Counted from the first letter of the stretch, positions 52,962 through 62,592 are shown. The stretch: DNA of 64,000 bases from Chloroflexota bacterium (GCA_016875735.1 VGOW01000001.1:1-64000); one strand, 5' to 3'. A program made the numbers and translations. Notes: generated by a model from the sequence alone, not told the origin.

Positions 52962-54026
52962 TTGGCACTCAGTCCGCTCGACTGGCTTCTGGGCAAGTTT
53001 TCGCTCGATATTGGCATTGACCTCGGCACGGCGAACACGCTGGTCAATGTGCGGCGCAAAGGCATTGTCATCAACGAGCCGTCATGGGTGGCGATTGACA
53101 AGAAAACCCGCAAGCCATTAGCCATCGGGGCCGAGGCCAAAGAACTGGCCGGGCGCACTCCGGCCAATATCATCGCCGTGCGCCCCATCCGTGACGGCGT
53201 GATTTCGGAGTTCGAGATCACGCAGGCCATGCTGGAATACTTCATCGCCAAAGCCCACGAGCAGAGCATCGTGCCCATCCCGCGCCCGCGCGTGGTGTGC
53301 GGCATCCCCTCCGGCGTGACCGAAGTCGAGAAACGGGCGGTGTACGACGCGGCGATGGCCGCCGGGGCGCGCGAGGCATATCTCATCGAAGAGCCGATGG
53401 CGGCGGCCATTGGCGCGGGGCTGCCGGTGGCCGAAGCCCGGGGCACGATGGTGGTGGACATCGGCGGCGGCACGACGGAAGTGGCCGTGTTCTCGATGGG
53501 CGGCATCGTTGTCAGCCGATCCCTGCGGGTGGCCGGCGACGAAATGGACTCCGACATTGTGGCCTATGCCCGCAACAAATACAACCTGCTCATCGGCGAG
53601 CGCATGGCCGAACGAGTGAAGATCGCCATCGGCTCGGCCTACCCACTGCGCGAAGAAAAGACGATGACTCTGCGCGGGCGCAATTTGGTGACCGGCCTGC
53701 CCGAAGCAGTGGAAGTGTCGTCCATTGAATTGCGCGAGGCGCTTTCCACCTCGGTGCAGACGATTGTGGACGTGCTGAAAGAAACGATTGACGAGACGTC
53801 GCCGGAGATCATCGCCGATTTGATGGAGACCGGCATCTGCATGGCGGGCGGATGTTCGCAGTTGCAGGGGCTGTCGGAGCGGCTGTCGGATGAATTGAAA
53901 GTGCGCGTGTGGGTAGCCGAAGACCCGATGACATGCGTGGCGCGCGGCGCGGGCCACATCCTCGACGACCTTGAACACCTCAAGCGTTTCCTCGTCGGCC
54001 TGCAGCGGGGAAGCACCTCACATTAA
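52962..54026 (+). CDS. mreB: Rod-shape protein MreB
   Basis: 354 residues from TTG 52962, preceded by GGGAG at seven bases. MreB is a bacterial actin that organises the elongasome. Actin-fold motifs: phosphate 1 IGIDLGTANTLV, phosphate 2 MVVDIGGGTTEVAVFS, adenosine motif ETGICMAGGCSQLQG. A membrane-binding N-terminal stretch (SPLDWLLGKFSLD) is present. First gene of the mreBCD-mrdA-min-rodA run; a shared divergent promoter region with tilS is likely. Confidence 0.95.
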   Translation: MALSPLDWLLGKFSLDIGIDLGTANTLVNVRRKGIVINEPSWVAIDKKTRKPLAIGAEAKELAGRTPANIIAVRPIRDGVISEFEITQAMLEYFIAKAHEQSIVPIPRPRVVCGIPSGVTEVEKRAVYDAAMAAGAREAYLIEEPMAAAIGAGLPVAEARGTMVVDIGGGTTEVAVFSMGGIVVSRSLRVAGDEMDSDIVAYARNKYNLLIGERMAERVKIAIGSAYPLREEKTMTLRGRNLVTGLPEAVEVSSIELREALSTSVQTIVDVLKETIDETSPEIIADLMETGICMAGGCSQLQGLSERLSDELKVRVWVAEDPMTCVARGAGHILDDLEHLKRFLVGLQRGSTSH

Positions 54027-54027
54027 A

Positions 54028-54088
54028 CGATGAAGGCAGAAGGATGAAGGCAGAAATTCATCCTTCATAATTCATCCTTCATCTTTCC
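54028..54088. repeat. Dyad phrase repeat between mreB and mreC
   Basis: GATGAAGGCAGAAGGATGAAGGCAGAA, then inverted TTCATCCTTCATAATTCATCCTTCATC. It occupies the whole gap and ends five bases before the mreC ATG, replacing a normal ribosome-binding site. Confidence 0.7.
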
Positions 54089-54092
54089 CTCC

Positions 54093-54953
54093 ATGCATCG
54101 CTTCAAGCCTCCTTCTTGGCTGGGAGACCGGCTCGGACTGGCCGCCCTTCTGCTCATTTTGAGCATCGGCGTGATTGTGCTGGGCCAGCGCGGCGCGTTC
54201 AGCGGCGCACTGCTCACGCCGCTCATTCCCCTGCAAACCTTCGCCACGCAAATTTACAACACCGTTTACAACAACCTCTTTGCCCCTTCCGATCTCGAAG
54301 AACTGCGCGCCCGCAACGACGAACTCGAACGGCAAGTGGCGCAGCTCACCAACGAGAATGTTCAACTGCGCGAGGCCGAAGCGCAGCTCAGAGTGGTATC
54401 GGCTCTGCTCAATTACGCTCGCGACAACCCGGAGCAAAGTTACCTCACGGCCGATGTGGTGGGGCGCGACGAGAGTCTGTTTCTGCGTTACGTTCTCCTG
54501 AACAAAGGAACGAACGACGGCGTCACCCGCGATATGCCGGTCGTCACCGATCAGGGGCTGGTGGGGCTAGTCACCGAAGCGACGGCCAATGCCAGCAAAG
54601 TTCTGCTCATCACCGATGCCTCGTCGGCAGTGAATGTGCGCCTGCAGGATTCGCGCGCCGAGGGCGTGGTGGTGGGGCAAGAGTCCGGCGAGCTGCGTCT
54701 GCTTTTCATTTCGGTGGATGTGGAGATGGCGACGGGCACGCGGATCGTGACCAGCGGGTTGGGCGGGCAGTTTCCGCAAGGGATCGTGGTGGGCACGGTG
54801 GCTTCGGTTCGCAAACGAACCTTCGACGTGTTTCAGGAAGCCGACGTGCAATCGGCCATCGACTTCAACCGACTCGAAACGGTGCTCATCATCACCAACT
54901 TCGAGCCGCCGCAGCTTCAGCCGCTGTTGGGCACAGCAACCCCGGGGCCGTAG
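54093..54953 (+). CDS. mreC: Rod-shape protein MreC
   Basis: 286 residues. One N-terminal transmembrane helix (LGLAALLLILSIGVIVLG, about 9-27), then a coiled coil (about 64-100: LEELRARNDELERQVAQLTNENVQLREAEAQL) and the beta-rich MreC domain (YVLLNKGTNDGVTRDMPVVTDQGLVGLV, GTRIVTSGLGGQFPQGIVVGTV). MreC links MreB to PBP2 in the periplasm or outer leaflet space. Its stop overlaps mreD (TAGTG). Confidence 0.93.
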   Translation: MHRFKPPSWLGDRLGLAALLLILSIGVIVLGQRGAFSGALLTPLIPLQTFATQIYNTVYNNLFAPSDLEELRARNDELERQVAQLTNENVQLREAEAQLRVVSALLNYARDNPEQSYLTADVVGRDESLFLRYVLLNKGTNDGVTRDMPVVTDQGLVGLVTEATANASKVLLITDASSAVNVRLQDSRAEGVVVGQESGELRLLFISVDVEMATGTRIVTSGLGGQFPQGIVVGTVASVRKRTFDVFQEADVQSAIDFNRLETVLIITNFEPPQLQPLLGTATPGP

Positions 54954-55459
54954 TGCGCGCTTTGCTCCTCGCTGTTCCGCTGCTCACGGTTGCCGCTGTT
55001 CTGCAATCTGCCGTGTTCAATCACGTGCGTTTTCTCAACGGCGGCTTCGACTTGATTCTGATTGCGGTCGTGGCCTGGAGTCTGGCTCAGCACGGCAACG
55101 AAGGCCCAGTGTGGGGATTCGTCGGCGGCCTCTTTGCCGATACGCTGTCGGGCGGACCGATGGGCGCGATGACGTTAGGCTTGGTGAGCGTGGCCGCGCT
55201 CATCATCATCACCGAAGGGCGATTCTATAAAGCCAATTGGCCGGTGGCAATGCTGGCTAGCGTGCTGGGCACGCTCATGCATCACTTGATATACTTAACC
55301 GTGCTGGCGTTCTCTGGCCGCCCGGTGCAGTTGGCCGATCAACTCACGCTCGTCACCCTGCCCTCGTCCATCCTCAACTTTTTGCTCATGCTGCCCATGT
55401 ATCAATCGGCAAAATGGCTAGCCGCCCAGATCGCTCCGCCTCAAGTCGAGATCGGCTGA
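54953..55459 (+). CDS. mreD: Rod-shape protein MreD
   Basis: 168 residues from GTG 54953, overlapping the mreC stop by one base. Five transmembrane helices. LLLAVPLLTVAAVLQSAVFNHVRF, HGNEGPVWGFVGGLFADTLSGGPMGAMTLGLVSVAALII fit MreD, the membrane partner in the elongasome. Followed by mrdA after one base. Confidence 0.9.
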   Translation: MRALLLAVPLLTVAAVLQSAVFNHVRFLNGGFDLILIAVVAWSLAQHGNEGPVWGFVGGLFADTLSGGPMGAMTLGLVSVAALIIITEGRFYKANWPVAMLASVLGTLMHHLIYLTVLAFSGRPVQLADQLTLVTLPSSILNFLLMLPMYQSAKWLAAQIAPPQVEIG

Positions 55460-55460
55460 C

Positions 55461-57632
55461 GTGAAAGCCCCGCTGAAAATTCCTCACCGCGAAAGCAACG
55501 CCGCGCCCAACGGCAACAAGCAGGGGCCGCTCGACCCCACGCGCTTCCTGCCATTCTACGCGCTGATGGTCTTTGCCGTCTTGGGGCTCACCGCGCGGCT
55601 CGTCTTCCTGCAACTCGTCAAAGGCGAAGAGTACGACATCCGCGCCCGCGACAACCGCGAAGACCGAATCAACATCCCGGCCCAACGCGGGGTGATCTAT
55701 GATCGCAACGGCGTGCTTCTGGCGCGCAACGTGCCGTCGTACAACATCACCATCACCCCCGCCTATTCGCCCGACGATGCAATCCGATTGCAGGAAATCT
55801 ATCAATATGTTTCCGAACTCACCGGCGTGCCGGTGAACACGCCGCCGCTCGATGTGGGCGCGGTGGGCGGCGACACGCAGCCGCCCGAAGGCATCACCGA
55901 ACTTGTGGCTCAGCAGGAAAGCCTCGCGCCCTACACTCCGGTGGCGGTTGCCAAAGATGTCCCGGCCGAGATCGCGTTCGTCATTCGCGAGCGTCAGCGC
56001 ACATTGCCCGGAGTCGACGTCCAAGTGATTCCACTGCGCGAATATCCCACCGGCCCGCTCACGGCGCACATCGTCGGCTACATGGGCCCCATCACCGAAC
56101 AGGTGGCCGAGTTCTACTCTGGCTTGGGCTTCGATCCCTCGCGCGACAAAATCGGTTACGCAGGCATCGAGTCGTGGATGCAGGATGTGTTGGCCGGAAA
56201 GAACGGTTTCAAGTTTATCGAAGAGGATGTGGCCGGGCTGGAACTGCGCACCATCGGCGAGCCGGTGAACCCGGCGCCGGGCAGTAACGTGTATCTCACC
56301 ATCGACGTGCGCTTGCAAGCCGCGGCGCAAACCGCGCTGACGCGCATGATCGAAGACCTCAACCGCCGAGGCAACACCACCGTTTCGCAAAACGGCGTCG
56401 TCATCGCCATGAATCCGAGGACGGGCGAGATTCTGGCGATGGTGTCGTGGCCCACTTACGACAATCAGCGCTTCGCTCGATTCATTCCATTCGAGTACTA
56501 CGATCAAGTTTTCAAGGACCCCACCAAGCCGCTGCTCAATCAGGCCATCAGTGGGCAACACCCGCCCGGCTCGGTGTTCAAGTTGATCCCGGCGGCGGGC
56601 GCATTGCAGGAGGGCGTGGTCGATCCGAATCGCACGCTGTTCGATCCCGGCCAGATTGTGATCACCAACCGCTACTTCCCCAACGACCCCGGGCAGGCGC
56701 GCACGGTGGTGTGCTGGAAACGCGAAGGCCACGGCGACATCGACATGCTCCACGCCATTGCCCAATCGTGCAGTGTGTACTTCTATCAAATCGGCGGCGG
56801 CTACGAGCCGGATAACGTGCGGGGCATCGACATCGAAGGCATCTTTCATTACGGCAACATGTTCGGCTACCACCGCCGAACCGGCGTCGAGCTTCCCGGC
56901 GAACTGAGAGGCCTCATCCCCGACCGCGATTACAAACGAATCAACATCGGCGAGAACTGGTCAACGGGCGACACGTACATCGCCTCCATCGGGCAAGGGT
57001 ACGTGCTGGCGACCCCCATTCAAGTTCTCGATTCGGTCACGCCCTTCGTCAACAACGGCTGGCTCATCAAACCCACGCTCATCAAAGAAGTTGTGGACGG
57101 CGAGGGCAACGTCGTGCCCATCGCTCAATCACATTTGCCCGACACTCTGCGCGAGTTCGTGCCGGTGGGCACGCCGGGCAGTTATCAACTCAGCCCCTTC
57201 GCCATCAAATACCGCGACGCGCTTCCCGAAACGCCGGAGATCGATCCGGTAGCCGTCGATCAAAAATGGCTCGACATTGTGCGGCGCGGAATGGAAGAGG
57301 TGTACATCAGCGGCACGGCCTACATCGCCGAACTCGACCCCATCGAGATCGAAGTCGGCCCCGAACAGTTTCAGCAGATTCCCGCCGCCGGAAAAAGCGG
57401 CACCGCCGAATACTGCGACAACATCGCCCAACGCAAAGGCATTTGCCGTTTCGGCGCATGGCCGCGCCACGCGTGGTTCGTTGGGTACGCTCCGGCCAAC
57501 AACCCCGAAGTCGCCGTCGTCGCCTTCGTTTACAACGGCGGCGAAGGCTCGCTCACCGCCGGGCCCATCGTCCAGCGCGTTCTGCAAGCCTACTTCGATC
57601 TGAAAGCAGTTGACGCCTCGCGTGGGCAATAA
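55461..57632 (+). CDS. mrdA: Penicillin-binding protein 2 (elongation transpeptidase)
   Basis: 723 residues from GTG 55461. One transmembrane helix (FYALMVFAVLGLTARLVFLQLV, about 32-54), a pedestal domain starting RDNREDRINIPAQRGVIYDRNG, then the transpeptidase domain. Active-site motifs: SxxK in PPGSVFKL (Ser about 372), QSCSVYFYQIGG in the place of SxN, and KSGTAEY for KTG. PBP2 cross-links peptidoglycan during side-wall growth with RodA, encoded at the end of this run. The second motif Ser-Cys-Ser is a variant. Confidence 0.93.
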   Translation: MKAPLKIPHRESNAAPNGNKQGPLDPTRFLPFYALMVFAVLGLTARLVFLQLVKGEEYDIRARDNREDRINIPAQRGVIYDRNGVLLARNVPSYNITITPAYSPDDAIRLQEIYQYVSELTGVPVNTPPLDVGAVGGDTQPPEGITELVAQQESLAPYTPVAVAKDVPAEIAFVIRERQRTLPGVDVQVIPLREYPTGPLTAHIVGYMGPITEQVAEFYSGLGFDPSRDKIGYAGIESWMQDVLAGKNGFKFIEEDVAGLELRTIGEPVNPAPGSNVYLTIDVRLQAAAQTALTRMIEDLNRRGNTTVSQNGVVIAMNPRTGEILAMVSWPTYDNQRFARFIPFEYYDQVFKDPTKPLLNQAISGQHPPGSVFKLIPAAGALQEGVVDPNRTLFDPGQIVITNRYFPNDPGQARTVVCWKREGHGDIDMLHAIAQSCSVYFYQIGGGYEPDNVRGIDIEGIFHYGNMFGYHRRTGVELPGELRGLIPDRDYKRINIGENWSTGDTYIASIGQGYVLATPIQVLDSVTPFVNNGWLIKPTLIKEVVDGEGNVVPIAQSHLPDTLREFVPVGTPGSYQLSPFAIKYRDALPETPEIDPVAVDQKWLDIVRRGMEEVYISGTAYIAELDPIEIEVGPEQFQQIPAAGKSGTAEYCDNIAQRKGICRFGAWPRHAWFVGYAPANNPEVAVVAFVYNGGEGSLTAGPIVQRVLQAYFDLKAVDASRGQ

Positions 57633-60624
57633 ACTCAAATCGTTCGCCTTCGCAATTTGTTGGGGACTGTTCGGACTCTCGATGGCTCGCGCCGCACTCG
57701 ACACGTGGCCGGCGCTCGCCGGGAATTTCCCTCGCTGGCCGCTCGCCCTCCTCTCCGCCCTCGCCTTCGCCGCCGCAGGACTCCGACTCCAATTCCAAGC
57801 CCCCAACCTCAAACCCCAAAACTGCATTCCGCTTCTCATCCCCGCCATCACTCTTCTCAACCCCGTCAGCAACCCTTTGCGCGATTGGGCGCTTCTGTTC
57901 GGCGCAATGGGCGGTATCGCCGCCATCGCCCTAACCACCAAACAACCCAACCACCCAACCACCAGATTTTTATATCCTCTCTCTCTCGGCCTCATCGCCT
58001 CCATCCTCTACCTCTGCACCCTCGCCCCCACCGTCGGCGAAGCGGATACGTTCGAGTTTCAAGTCAATGCCATCCGGCTCGGAGTCTCTCACGGCAGCGG
58101 CTACCCGCTTTACCTCCTCCTCGCCAAACTGTTCAGCCTTCTGCCCGCCGGCGGCACTGCGGCCTTTCGCGTCAACCTCTCCTCCGCATTCTTCGGAGTG
58201 ACCGCCGCGCTCATGGCCTACGCTCTCGCTCGCGCGCTCGGCGCACCCCGCCCGGCTTCGTGGGTCGGCGGCCTCTCGCTGGCTGCATCCATCGGCCTGT
58301 GGTCGCGCGCCGTCGAAGCCGAAGTGTACACACTGCATGTGACGCTGATCGGAGTGTTGCTGTGGCTGGCAATCAGCGATCAGCAATCAGCAATCAGCAA
58401 TCAGAGATATTGGTTGGCTTTTGTCTTCGGGCTGTCAATGACAAATCATCTGACCACAATTCTGCTCGCGCCCGCCGTCGCAGTGGCCCTCCTCCCCGCC
58501 CTCCCCGCCCCACGCCTCACGCCCCACGCTCTCCGAAGGAACCCCACGCTCCACGCTCTTCTCTATCCGCTCCTCTTCGCTCTCGGCCTCTCCCTCTACC
58601 TCTACCTCCCCCTCCGCTGGCCGGCGGTGAACAACGGAGAGATCATGACGTGGGAGATGTTTCGCCACTTCATCACCGGGCAAGAAGCGCAGGGCGCACT
58701 GCGGCTCGATGCGTGGCTCACCGACTTCAGCCGATATGCCATCGTCGGGCGAAAGGCGCTCGATCAGTTTGGCTGGCCGGGCGCGATCACTGCCCTGCTC
58801 GGACTCGCCGCCCTCTTTCGCAAACGCCCTTCCGCCGCGTTCGTCACCCTCGCCGCCTACGGCGCATTCGCCTTCTTCGGCCTCTCGTTTTATGTCCCCG
58901 ACCCCGACTACTCATCGTTTCTTCTGCCTGCGCACCTCGTGCAGGTCGTGTGGATTGCGCTCGGCATTCACACCGTCGTTGAAGCAACGGCCCTTTTCAC
59001 CACGAAGGCGCTAGGACACGAATTCACACGAAACCTAATTCTTGATTGTTCATTGTTCATTGTTCATTGTTCATTCTTCTTCCTCCCCGCCTCTCTTATT
59101 TGGATCAACCTGGCGAAAGTCGATCAGTCTTCCGATTGGCGCGAATACCGGCTCGGCCAAACCATCCTCAGCCAGCCGCTCGATGAGGGCGCGGCCATTC
59201 TGGCCGACAGCGAACTGATCGCCCCGCTCTACTATTTGCAAGTCGCCGAGGGCCTCCGCCCCGATCTCGACATCATTGTGCTCGCCGCCGAAGAGTATTA
59301 CCGCGCCGAACTCGATGCGCGGGCGAGCGCCGGGCAAACAGTGTATCTCGGACGCTATCTCCCGCGCCTCGCCGAAGCCTATTACCTTCACTCCGTCGGC
59401 CCGCTCACCAAAGCAAAACTTGAGCCCAGCCCGTTGCCCGATCATGTCATCCCGCCGGGAACAAACTTTGTCGGCGCGATTCGACTGCTCGGATTCACAC
59501 TCGACTCATCCACCGCCCCCACCGACTCTCAACTCCCGATCACCCTCTACTGGCAAGCTGTCGAGCCGCCTCCCGAAAACTACCTCGTCATTCTGCGGCT
59601 GGTTGACTCTGTTGGGGCGCCGACTCTGATCAGCCCACCGGAAGTTCCGGTGGGGCAAATGTATCCCACTGCCGCATGGCCCACGAACGATGTGGTGGCC
59701 GACTTCCACAACTTCACCCTCGATCTCGCGCTCGCGCCGGGCGGCTACTTTTTGCAGGTCGGGCTCTTCCCGCCATTCAGCAATGACGGCTTGAAGAACG
59801 AATCGGGCGGCATGTGGATCACGTTGGCCGATGTGACTCTGACCGAGCCGACGACCGAGCCGCAGATTCAGAATCCGGTGCGGATGCGATTCGGCGAGGC
59901 GTGGCTGATGGGGTACGATGCGCCCGACACCGCCGCGCCCGGTTCGCAAGTGACGGCGACTCTGTATTGGATGAGCGCGAAAGACACAACGGCGCAATGG
60001 TGCGCGGAGCAAAACTGCAGGCCGGTGACCGTGCGCGGAGGGAATCACATTACGGTTTCGCGGGTGGTGTTCGATGCTCCGAATGAGGGCGGGGAGATGA
60101 GTCTGAGAGTCGGCGTCGCCGGAGAGAACGGTGAGTGCGGGTGGTGGCCCGCGCCGCCCGCCCCTTCTTGCGAACTCGCGCGCCTCTCTGTCGAGGGAGC
60201 GGCGCTGGCCCCGAACGCAATCAATTTCGACAACAAAATTGTGCTCGACACCATCCGCATCGAAACGGCGCAAGCCTCGCCCGGTGAAACGGTGATCGTC
60301 TCGGCGCAGTGGCGCGGGCTGGCGCCGATGGATGAAAACTATACGGTGTTCGTGCATCTGCTCGGCCCCGATGGCGTGGTGCACGGGCAAGTGGATAGCT
60401 GGCCGGTGCAGGGCACGCGGCCCACAACGCAGTGGCCGATCAATCAGCCGATTGCCGATCGGTTTGAGGTGCGTGTGCCCGATGACGCGCCGCGCGGCGA
60501 ATACAAAGTTGAGGTGGGCTGGTATCTGCTGGCAACACTCGACCGTTTGCCGGTGGTGACGGCGAGCGGCGTGGCGGTGGATGACAAGTTTGTGATCGAG
60601 GGGTTGAGGGTTGGTGATCGGTGA
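57610..60624 (+). CDS. DUF2723 membrane glycosyltransferase-like protein
   Basis: 1004 residues if TTG 57610 is used (23-nt overlap with mrdA); GTG 57622 is an alternative. The N-terminal half has about 11-13 transmembrane helices and the DUF2723 signature PTVGEADTFEFQVNAIRLGV followed by SHGSGYPLYLLLAKLFSLLP. This is a GT-C type (protein O-mannosyltransferase-like) fold with acidic residues in the first loop. The C-terminal half (about 620-1000) contains repeated beta domains (ITLYWQAVEPPPENYLVILRLVD and two similar units). It may glycosylate exported proteins or lipids. Several phrase repeats lie in frame (57940-57968, 58374-58408, 58501-58560, 58996-59032, 59042-59078). Confidence 0.8.
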   Translation: MTPRVGNKLKSFAFAICWGLFGLSMARAALDTWPALAGNFPRWPLALLSALAFAAAGLRLQFQAPNLKPQNCIPLLIPAITLLNPVSNPLRDWALLFGAMGGIAAIALTTKQPNHPTTRFLYPLSLGLIASILYLCTLAPTVGEADTFEFQVNAIRLGVSHGSGYPLYLLLAKLFSLLPAGGTAAFRVNLSSAFFGVTAALMAYALARALGAPRPASWVGGLSLAASIGLWSRAVEAEVYTLHVTLIGVLLWLAISDQQSAISNQRYWLAFVFGLSMTNHLTTILLAPAVAVALLPALPAPRLTPHALRRNPTLHALLYPLLFALGLSLYLYLPLRWPAVNNGEIMTWEMFRHFITGQEAQGALRLDAWLTDFSRYAIVGRKALDQFGWPGAITALLGLAALFRKRPSAAFVTLAAYGAFAFFGLSFYVPDPDYSSFLLPAHLVQVVWIALGIHTVVEATALFTTKALGHEFTRNLILDCSLFIVHCSFFFLPASLIWINLAKVDQSSDWREYRLGQTILSQPLDEGAAILADSELIAPLYYLQVAEGLRPDLDIIVLAAEEYYRAELDARASAGQTVYLGRYLPRLAEAYYLHSVGPLTKAKLEPSPLPDHVIPPGTNFVGAIRLLGFTLDSSTAPTDSQLPITLYWQAVEPPPENYLVILRLVDSVGAPTLISPPEVPVGQMYPTAAWPTNDVVADFHNFTLDLALAPGGYFLQVGLFPPFSNDGLKNESGGMWITLADVTLTEPTTEPQIQNPVRMRFGEAWLMGYDAPDTAAPGSQVTATLYWMSAKDTTAQWCAEQNCRPVTVRGGNHITVSRVVFDAPNEGGEMSLRVGVAGENGECGWWPAPPAPSCELARLSVEGAALAPNAINFDNKIVLDTIRIETAQASPGETVIVSAQWRGLAPMDENYTVFVHLLGPDGVVHGQVDSWPVQGTRPTTQWPINQPIADRFEVRVPDDAPRGEYKVEVGWYLLATLDRLPVVTASGVAVDDKFVIEGLRVGDR
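57940..59078. repeat. Five in-frame phrase repeats within the DUF2723 gene
   Basis: 57940-57968 CCAACCACCC units (KQPNHPTTR). 58374-58408 CAGCAATCAGCAATCAG (SDQQSAISNQ). 58501-58560 CGCCTCACGCCCCACGCTC (RLTPHALRRNPTLHAL). 58996-59032 CACGAAGGCGCTAGGACACGAA. 59042-59078 TTGTTCATTGTTCATTGTTC (FIVHCSFF). All keep the frame. Confidence 0.6.
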
Positions 60625-60718
60625 TCAGTGATCGGTGATTGGTAATTGGTGATTAGTGAATGTATAATCTCCGGCCAATCGCTAATCGCCAACCGCTAAC
60701 CGCTATTTGTTATTCGCT
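60610..60718. repeat. Phrase repeats before minC
   Basis: GATCGGTGATCAGTGATCGG, GATTGGTAATTGGTGATTAGTGA, then a TATAAT (about 60662), then CAATCGCTAATCGCCAACCGCTAACCGC. Two families flank a -10-like element just before minC. Confidence 0.6.
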
Positions 60719-60720
60719 TC

Positions 60721-61404
60721 ATGGCTGTCTCTGTCACCATCAAAGGAATCAAAGAAGGGTTGCTCGTTGTGGTGGGCGATGGCGAGTGGGAGGAGGCCTC
60801 GCGCACGCTGTTGGAGAAGTTGCGCGAGAAAGCAGATTTCTTTCGCGGCGCGCGGCTGGTTCTGCAACTGGGCGGGCGGGCCATGGGCGCCGCCGATTTG
60901 GGAAAACTGCGCGACGATCTCGGCGACTTGCAGATCAATTTGTGGACGGTGCTTTCCGAATCTGCGCTCACCGAGAACGCGGCGCGGGCACTGGGGCTGG
61001 AAACCGCTCTGCCCAAACCACAGGCTCTGCCGCCCGAACTGCCGCCCATCAGCCCATCGGAAGATGGCAGTGTTGCGATTTTGGTGAATCATACTTTGAG
61101 GTCGGGCAAGAGTGTGCGTTTTCCGGGACACGTGATTGTGGTGGGCGATATTAACGCCGGGGCCGAAGTGGTGGCCGGCGGCAACGTGATAGTGTGGGGG
61201 CGGGTGCGCGGCACGGTGCAGGCCGGGTCGGAGGGCGATGCCGAAGCAGTGGTGTGCGCGCTCGATCTCGCGCCGACACAGTTGAGAATCGCCAACGCGA
61301 TTGCCACGTCGCCAAAGCGGCGAGGCAAGGCCGACCCGGAGATGGCGAGAATTAAAGATGGGCAGATTGTGGCGGAAAGATGGAAGCCGAATGAAAAAGG
61401 ATGA
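60721..61404 (+). CDS. minC: Septum site-determining protein MinC
   Basis: 227 residues. The N-terminal FtsZ-inhibiting domain (about 1-100: VTIKGIKEGLLVVVGDGEWEE) and the C-terminal beta-helix domain (about 118-225: HTLRSGKSVRFPGHVIVVGDINAGAEVVAGGNVIVWGRVRGTVQAG, then IATSPKRRGKADPEMARIKDG) are both present. MinC blocks FtsZ ring assembly near the poles, recruited by MinD encoded next. ATG 60721 is preceded by repeat DNA and not a Shine-Dalgarno. Confidence 0.93.
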   Translation: MAVSVTIKGIKEGLLVVVGDGEWEEASRTLLEKLREKADFFRGARLVLQLGGRAMGAADLGKLRDDLGDLQINLWTVLSESALTENAARALGLETALPKPQALPPELPPISPSEDGSVAILVNHTLRSGKSVRFPGHVIVVGDINAGAEVVAGGNVIVWGRVRGTVQAGSEGDAEAVVCALDLAPTQLRIANAIATSPKRRGKADPEMARIKDGQIVAERWKPNEKG

Positions 61405-61515
61405 GGGATGAAGGATGAATGCGGAATGATCCTAAAGGGCGGCTTTGCCGCGAACGATGAGTCCTTTGTGTCCCATTCATCGTTCATCGTTCATCGTTCA
61501 TCGTTTGCGAGCAAC
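61393..61515. repeat. Dyad phrase repeat with conserved core between minC and minD
   Basis: GGATGAGGGATGAAGGATGAATG, a core with CCTAAAGGGCGGCTTTGCCGC, then the inverted CATTCATCGTTCATCGTTCATCGTTCATCG. The core matches the minus strand of the copy at 345-410 in about 32 of 37 bases. Confidence 0.7.
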
Positions 61516-61517
61516 GC

Positions 61518-62318
61518 ATGAGTGGAACGGTCATCACAGTGACATCGGGCAAAGGCGGCGTGGGCAAGACGACGACGACGGCCAACATCGCCGCGGCGCT
61601 GGCCGCCGACGGCGCAAAGGTGGTGTGCATCGACGCCGACATCGGCCTGCGCAACCTCGACGTGGTGCTGGGGCTGGAGAACCGCATCGTGTACGACATC
61701 GTGCATGTCGTGGAGGGTGCGGCCAAACTCAAGCAGGCCATGATCCGCGACAAACGCCTGCCGCACCTCTTCCTCATCCCCGCCGCGCAGACTCGCGACA
61801 AGTCGGCGGTCGCCCCGTCGGATATGATTCGCATCTGCGATGAACTGCGCGCCGAGTTCGATTACATCATGCTCGATTCTCCGGCGGGCATCGAGCGCGG
61901 CTTCCGCAACGCCCTCGCCCCCAGCAACAGAGTGGTGATCGTGACCAACCCCGAAGTGTCGGCGGTGCGCGACGCCGACCGCATCATCGGGCTGGTAGAA
62001 AGCGAACAAAAAGGGCCGCCGTCACTGATCATCAACCGCATCAAACCGGAAATGGTGAAGCGCGGCGACATGCTGAGCATCGACGACGTGCTCGACGTGC
62101 TGGCGATTGATCTGATCGGCGTGGTGCCGGAAGACGAGCAGATCGTCATCGGCTCCAATCGCGGCAACCCGGTGGCGCTCGACGAGAAGTCGCGCTCCGG
62201 CCAGGCATTTCGGAACATCGCCCGCCGCATCAAAGGCGAGCAAGTCCCCTTCATGGATCTCGACAAGCAGGATGGCTTCTTCTCCCGGTTGGGCAAGTTG
62301 ATCCGGCCCGGAGGCTGA
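61518..62318 (+). CDS. minD: Septum site-determining ATPase MinD
   Basis: 266 residues. Deviant Walker A SGKGGVGKTTTTANIAA (about 10-26), DADIGLRNLDVVLGLENRIVYDIVHVVEG, DSPAGIERGF and the C-terminal amphipathic membrane-targeting helix (GFFSRLGKLIRP). It dimerises with ATP on the membrane, recruits MinC, and is released by MinE. The minE start follows one base after its stop. Confidence 0.96.
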   Translation: MSGTVITVTSGKGGVGKTTTTANIAAALAADGAKVVCIDADIGLRNLDVVLGLENRIVYDIVHVVEGAAKLKQAMIRDKRLPHLFLIPAAQTRDKSAVAPSDMIRICDELRAEFDYIMLDSPAGIERGFRNALAPSNRVVIVTNPEVSAVRDADRIIGLVESEQKGPPSLIINRIKPEMVKRGDMLSIDDVLDVLAIDLIGVVPEDEQIVIGSNRGNPVALDEKSRSGQAFRNIARRIKGEQVPFMDLDKQDGFFSRLGKLIRPGG

Positions 62319-62319
62319 T

Positions 62320-62592
62320 ATGACCAACTTCTTTCGCCGCCTCACCGGGCGGAGCCAGCCGCCCAGCAAAGACGTTGCCCGCGACCGCTTGAAACTCGTG
62401 CTCATCCACGACCGCACCGATGTCTCTCCGGCCATCATCGAAAACATCAAAGACGAGATCATCACCGTCATCTCAAAGCATGTGGACATTGACCGCGATG
62501 GCGTGGAGATCAAACTTCAGCAGGAAGACAACGAAAACCGATTGGTCGCCGACATCCCCATCCTCAAAAGCCCTCGCCGCCGCGCGCGATAG
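62320..62592 (+). CDS. minE: Cell division topological specificity factor MinE
   Basis: 90 residues, the usual length. N-terminal membrane-targeting residues MTNFFRRLTG, the MinD-binding segment DVARDRLKLVLIHDRTDVSP and the beta domain (DIDRDGVEIKLQQEDNENRLVADIPI). It stimulates the MinD ATPase and drives the oscillation or gradient of MinCD. Confidence 0.94.
   Translation: MTNFFRRLTGRSQPPSKDVARDRLKLVLIHDRTDVSPAIIENIKDEIITVISKHVDIDRDGVEIKLQQEDNENRLVADIPILKSPRRRAR

Noticed and set aside
55386-56873. A 495-codon minus-strand frame
   Set aside because: Antisense to mrdA; the PBP2 motifs on the other strand are clear.
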